Assembly: GCA_964625745.1 (NCBI GenBank)
Contig: CAZVCJ010000088.1
Span: forward strand, 1-16,421
Source of the DNA: CAZVCJ01 sp964625745
Lineage (GTDB): Bacteria; Chloroflexota; Anaerolineae; VGOG01
Direction: 5' to 3'
DNA: 16,421 nucleotides
Below the pieces are notes generated by a model. The model made no database searches and was not told the origin of the DNA. It saw only the letters and a list, made by a program, of their open reading frames with translations. This document shows, one piece after another, positions 13,560 to 16,421 of the stretch (positions are counted from its first letter, which is position 1; every line of letters begins with the position of its first letter). Made by a program: the position numbers and the translations under genes.

Positions 13560-13748
13560 CTATGCCTTATGCTCTTCTTTCTCCTCTTTTTTGCCTTGCT
13601 CCTCGTCCGCGCCAGACACAGCGCTGCGGAAATCGCGGATCGCTCCGCCCAAAGCGCCTCCCACATCGCGAAGGCGGCTGGCTCCAAAGAGCAAAAGGAT
13701 GATTAAAAAGAACAGCAGCAATTCAGGCGCCCCTATTTGGCTAAACAT
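13560..13748 (-). CDS. tatA: Sec-independent translocase TatA/E subunit
   Basis: This 62-residue protein starts at ATG 13748, behind a full AGGAGG. It has the TatA layout: a short N-terminus, one membrane helix (about residues 8-21), the conserved Phe21-Gly22, an amphipathic helix (LRDVGGALGGAIRDFRSAV) and a charged Lys/Glu tail. TatA subunits assemble with TatC to pass folded proteins with twin-arginine signals across the membrane. No tatC is in the window. It ends in TAG, which suggests that TAG is a normal stop in this genome. A strong promoter lies upstream and the phosphatase gene follows. Confidence 0.9.
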   Translation of the reverse strand: MFSQIGAPELLLFFLIILLLFGASRLRDVGGALGGAIRDFRSAVSGADEEQGKKEEKEEHKA

Positions 13749-13790
13749 ATCTTCCTCCTTTGGGTAATTCCCTCTTGATATTTGTTTAGA

Positions 13791-13819
13791 ATTATAGCAC
13801 GGTATTGATAACAAGACAA
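13791..13819 (-). promoter_or_regulatory. Promoter of tatA
   Basis: On the minus strand TTGTCT (13819-13814), 17 bases and TATAAT (13796-13791). Both hexamers are identical to those of the toxin/antitoxin promoter. Predicted start is near 13784. Confidence 0.75.
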
Positions 13820-13824
13820 ATCGG

Positions 13825-14076
13825 CAAGCCGCCTCGATTTGGCTCTTTCGAGGATTCGGGTAGTGGTTAAATGGTAAGTGATGATACTTTGCAGCCTGCA
13901 GCGAACCCGCTGATTGAGTAGCGCCAGCGTATCGAAATCAAGGGTGAGCGGCACTTGCAGGCTCGTTCTTGGCTTCGATACGTCGCTGCCACTCCTACTC
14001 AGCCAGCGAACTCGCTAGGCCATCACTTACTTCTTTACCACTACCAGGATTCGCGCCCTTCGCGGTCAGGCTTGCG
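13825..14076. mobile_element. Foldback MITE-like element between tatA and dnaX
   Basis: Two long imperfect inverted arms (about 13825-13942 and 13968-14076) surround a short centre. Matching blocks from the outside in are GCAAGCC, GTAGTGGT, GTAAGTGATG, CGCTG..TGAGTAG, CAGCG, and TATCGAA..CAAG. The element is flanked by an 8-bp direct repeat CAAATCGG (13817-13824 and 14077-14084), a candidate target-site duplication. It has no ORF, so it would be non-autonomous. The inner TGAGTAG...TATCGAA core is a widespread repeat type (from memory). Confidence 0.65.
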
Positions 14077-14100
14077 CAAATCGGCCATTGGTGATAAACT
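14072..14100 (+). promoter_or_regulatory. Possible promoter of dnaX
   Basis: TTGCGC (14072-14077), 17 bases and TAAACT (14095-14100). Predicted start is near 14107, 20 bases before ATG. The -35 lies in the right end of the foldback element, so the insertion may have supplied it. Confidence 0.45.
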
Positions 14101-14126
14101 ATGGGCAGACTTTGTAGGAGGTTTCT

Positions 14127-15800
14127 ATGACTGCTCAGGCACTCTACCGCAAGTGGCGACCACGCACTTTCGACGAAGTGGTTGGCCAGGGGCACGTGAC
14201 TCGTACTCTCCAGAACGCCTTGTCAGCCGGGCGTATCAGCCACGCCTACATTTTTACCGGACCTCGGGGCACGGGCAAGACCTCGATGGCGCGCCTCCTG
14301 GCCAAAGCAGTCAACTGTCTGTCCACCGAGAACAATAAGCCTTGCAACCAGTGCCGTATCTGTCAGGCGATCAATGAGGCTCGCCTGCTGGACCTCATTG
14401 AAGTAGATGCCGCATCCAACCGAGGAATTGATGAGGTACGTAGCATCAGGGAGAAGGTGAACTTCCGCCCCAACGAGGCCCGCTACAAGCTCTATATCCT
14501 CGACGAGGCCCACATGCTGACCGAACCGGCCTTCAATGCCCTGCTGAAAACGCTGGAAGAACCACCGCCCCACGTGATCTTCGTTCTGGTCACCACCGAA
14601 CCCCGCAAGATACCGTTCACTATCCTCTCCCGCTGTCAGCGCTTCGACTTTCGGCGCATTCCCCTCCAGGACATGATCGGCCACCTGAAGTACATCGCCG
14701 ATCAAGAGGGCCTGACTGTGGAGTCCGCGGCGCTGGAGCTCATCGCCCGCAGCGCTACGGGAAGCATGCGCGATGCGGAGAGCCTCCTGGATCAGTTGAT
14801 GTCCTACAGTGGTGGGGAGATCACTTTGGTCCAGGTGCAGTCGGTGCTGGGGACTGTCGCCGCCCAGGCGGTGGGAGGATTGGTGGATCAACTGGTGGCC
14901 CGCAACGTGGCCAGAGGCCTCGACGTTATCAATCAGGTTGTCGAGGATGGTGTTGACCCTCGCCAGTTCAATCGTCAGGTGGTGGACTACTTGCGCGAGT
15001 TGCTCCTGATCAAAGTCGGCGATGATTTGAGCCTGGTGCACGTCACGCCCCAAGCCCTGCAGGAGATGAAGGGCCAGGCGGCGCAGCTCTCAATCAGGGA
15101 GTTGATCAGGGTAGTCAGGCTTTTCAGTCAGGCTGGCCTCGACCTCAAGGCCAGCGTCCAGTCACAGTTGCCTTTAGAATTGGCCTTTGTAGATGCCACC
15201 CTGGGTGAAGAGGAGAAGGCTGATCCGCCAGCGGCCCGGCCCAGTCCTGGAGCCGTTCCCAAGGCCTCCGCAGAGGCAAGGGTGGCCTCTACCCCTCGAT
15301 CGGCTCCGACTGGTGAGTCGGCTAAGGCTGTCAGAGAGAAGGCCAGGGAGGAGCCAAGAGCTGCCTCCACGGAGCTGAGATTGACCCTGTCCACCGTCAA
15401 TAGCCAATGGGGGCGGATCCTGGGTGAGGCGAAGCTTAGAAACCGTTCGGTGGAGGCCCTGCTCAAATCCTGCCGGCCCCTGGGGGTGGAGGGTCAAGAG
15501 GTCGTGCTTGGCTTCCAGTACCCTTTTCACAAAGAAAAGATCGAGGAACCCCAGAACAAGGCCCTGGTAGAGAGTGTCGTTAGCCAGGTAGTGGAGGGGT
15601 CGTGTCGTATCCGCTGTGTGCTCTCGCCTAAGGGCGAGCGACGAACGCAGCCGATTCAAGAGCCAGTCAAGAGGCCACAGGAAGACACTGTCGAGAATAG
15701 TGGGGAGACGCTCAGGAACAAATACTCGTCCATCGCCGAGGATCCCCTTATCCAGGAGGCGGTGAGCAAATACGGAGCCCAGATCGTAGATGTGCAGTGA
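14127..15800 (+). CDS. dnaX: DNA polymerase III subunit gamma/tau
   Basis: This 557-residue protein starts behind AGGAGG. It is the clamp-loader ATPase of the replicative polymerase, which loads the beta clamp and tethers the polymerase core. Walker A is GPRGTGKT (45-52), zinc ligands are Cys64, Cys73, Cys76 and Cys79, Walker B is LDEAH (125-129), sensor 1 is around TTEP (156-159), and the SRC arginine finger is 168-170. Domain III (about 230-360) follows, then a Pro/Ala/Lys-rich linker (about 365-415) and a C-terminal tau-like domain. I see no A-run slippery site like the one in E. coli, so a separate gamma form is not supported. ybaB follows 37 bases downstream, a common dnaX neighbour. Confidence 0.95.
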   Translation: MTAQALYRKWRPRTFDEVVGQGHVTRTLQNALSAGRISHAYIFTGPRGTGKTSMARLLAKAVNCLSTENNKPCNQCRICQAINEARLLDLIEVDAASNRGIDEVRSIREKVNFRPNEARYKLYILDEAHMLTEPAFNALLKTLEEPPPHVIFVLVTTEPRKIPFTILSRCQRFDFRRIPLQDMIGHLKYIADQEGLTVESAALELIARSATGSMRDAESLLDQLMSYSGGEITLVQVQSVLGTVAAQAVGGLVDQLVARNVARGLDVINQVVEDGVDPRQFNRQVVDYLRELLLIKVGDDLSLVHVTPQALQEMKGQAAQLSIRELIRVVRLFSQAGLDLKASVQSQLPLELAFVDATLGEEEKADPPAARPSPGAVPKASAEARVASTPRSAPTGESAKAVREKAREEPRAASTELRLTLSTVNSQWGRILGEAKLRNRSVEALLKSCRPLGVEGQEVVLGFQYPFHKEKIEEPQNKALVESVVSQVVEGSCRIRCVLSPKGERRTQPIQEPVKRPQEDTVENSGETLRNKYSSIAEDPLIQEAVSKYGAQIVDVQ

Positions 15801-15814
15801 GACCTGTCAGGTCT
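15800..15814. repeat. Short palindrome between dnaX and ybaB
   Basis: AGACCTGTCAGGTCT is a perfect 7-bp inverted repeat around a single T. It overlaps the dnaX stop by one base. Such palindromes recur between genes in related environmental genomes (from memory). No T-run follows, so it is not a terminator. Confidence 0.4.
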
Positions 15815-15837
15815 GAGACGGCAGGGAGGTGCGAAAC

Positions 15838-16179
15838 GTGAGCAAGAAAAAAAGAAGCTTCAAGCCCAGAGGCGGGCAGATGGACATGATGAGGCAGATG
15901 CAGAGGCTCCAGGAGGGGATGCTTAAGGCTCAAGAAGCTTTGGGCGAGGAGACGATCACCGTGACTGCCGGGGGCGGGGCCATTACTGTGGTGATGACGG
16001 GTCAGCAGAGGGTGCAGTCCATTTCCATCGCCTCCGAAGTGGTGGATCCAGACGACGTGGGGATGCTGGAGGACCTGGTGACGGCGGCGGTGAACGAGGC
16101 GCTGCAGAGATCGCAGGACTTAGCTACGGAACGGATGGGCGTGCTAACCGGTGGACTGAACATCCCCGGCTTGATGTGA
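15838..16179 (+). CDS. ybaB: YbaB/EbfC nucleoid-associated protein
   Basis: This 113-residue protein starts at GTG 15838, nine bases after GGGAGG; an in-frame GTG at 15829 is too close to it. The N-terminus is Lys/Arg-rich, a helix with MMRQMQRLQEGMLKAQEAL follows, then a beta sheet with VTAGGGAITVVMTG and the helix LVTAAVNEALQRSQ. This order is typical of the family, whose members form dimers that bind DNA. The dnaX-ybaB order is the usual one. recR, often third, does not follow here. Confidence 0.9.
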   Translation: MSKKKRSFKPRGGQMDMMRQMQRLQEGMLKAQEALGEETITVTAGGGAITVVMTGQQRVQSISIASEVVDPDDVGMLEDLVTAAVNEALQRSQDLATERMGVLTGGLNIPGLM

Positions 16180-16302
16180 GGAACAGCGGTTGAAACTGCC
16201 TCTGGAGGGTGCGAATGTGCCGGTCGTCCGTCGTTCGGCTGCTGGTTCAATAGGCTCACCGTGCAGCTCGCGCCGAAGTCTTAGCCGGAGTGGAGATAGC
16301 AA

Positions 16303-16421
16303 TTGTATGCCTTGATCATGGCCGGAGGGAGCGGCACCCGCCTCTGGCCTCGCAGCCGGGGGTCTAGCCCCAAGCAGTTGTTGGGCCTCCTATCCGAGAG
16401 GACGATGTTGCAGGAAGCCTG
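16303..16421 (+). CDS. manC: Mannose-1-phosphate guanylyltransferase, N-terminal fragment
   Basis: The frame is open to the window end (39 codons plus two bases), so the gene is partial. TTG 16303 with GGAG seven bases upstream gives MYALIMAGGSGTRLWP, the nucleotide-binding signature of sugar-nucleotide pyrophosphorylases. PKQLLGLLSERTMLQE follows, as in ManC enzymes. The enzyme makes GDP-mannose from GTP and mannose-1-phosphate. An in-frame TAG lies two codons upstream of the TTG. ATG 16318 would cut into the signature and is rejected as start. Confidence 0.85.
   Translation, partial: MYALIMAGGSGTRLWPRSRGSSPKQLLGLLSERTMLQEA

Noticed and set aside
13560..13562. Genome-wide reassignment of TAG to Gln
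   Set aside because: tatA ends in TAG at the expected family length. Reading through would add more than 30 codons overlapping the next gene. Restricted readthrough stays possible.
13535..13687. N-terminal extension of the histidine phosphatase
   Set aside because: It would overlap most of tatA and read as the Arg/Lys-rich shadow of that gene. ATG 13534 has a good Shine-Dalgarno and places RHG at residue 8.
14223..15053. Minus-strand frame of 276 codons inside dnaX
   Set aside because: It is a shadow of dnaX, whose catalytic motifs are all present on the plus strand.

Overview
The window is GC-rich bacterial DNA, most likely from an uncultured Chloroflexota (Anaerolineae-like) organism. This rests on the style of the genes, not on a marker gene: a secreted head-repeat protein with an FTYQGRL-type N-terminal domain, a small secreted protein ending in VYLPLVLR, modular hydrolases with an unnamed linker module, and dispersed palindromic repeats. 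Promoters match the ordinary housekeeping (-35/-10) pattern, nearly all with exactly 17-bp spacers. No tRNA, rRNA or CRISPR array was seen.

Left part (1-3650): a promoter drives a surface-protein operon. The first gene encodes a secreted protein of about 1060 residues with YadA-like head repeats. It is interrupted by one in-frame TAG at 1200, where related proteins would have Gln. A 94-residue secreted protein follows.

Accessory middle (3650-10270): a two-gene operon encodes a tandem glycoside-hydrolase-like protein and an N-acetylmuramoyl-L-alanine amidase. Both carry the same 128-residue module, with 91% identical DNA. The amidase frame holds two more in-frame TAG codons, also at presumptive Gln sites. 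Flanking this operon are two diverged copies of a leader or small-RNA element: a consensus promoter, a strong Shine-Dalgarno, a 3-codon ORF (M-K/E-D-stop), and a terminator hairpin starting one base after the stop codon. Copy 2 lies upstream of an unrecognised membrane protein of 596 residues. Further on come a terminator, a palindrome, a promoter nearly identical to the one at 81-109, and an orphan 16-codon ORF.

Right part (10270-16421): a TumE-like toxin/antitoxin pair (minus strand) diverges from a RACo-type corrinoid-protein reductive activator gene, with overlapping -10 elements. A tatA-histidine phosphatase operon (minus strand) is separated from dnaX-ybaB (plus strand) by a foldback, MITE-like element of about 250 bp flanked by an 8-bp direct repeat. 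The window ends in the start of a manC-like mannose-1-phosphate guanylyltransferase gene.

The most notable signals are three in-frame TAG codons at Gln positions in otherwise preserved frames, the duplicated promoter/3-codon-ORF/terminator element, and the foldback element between tatA and dnaX.
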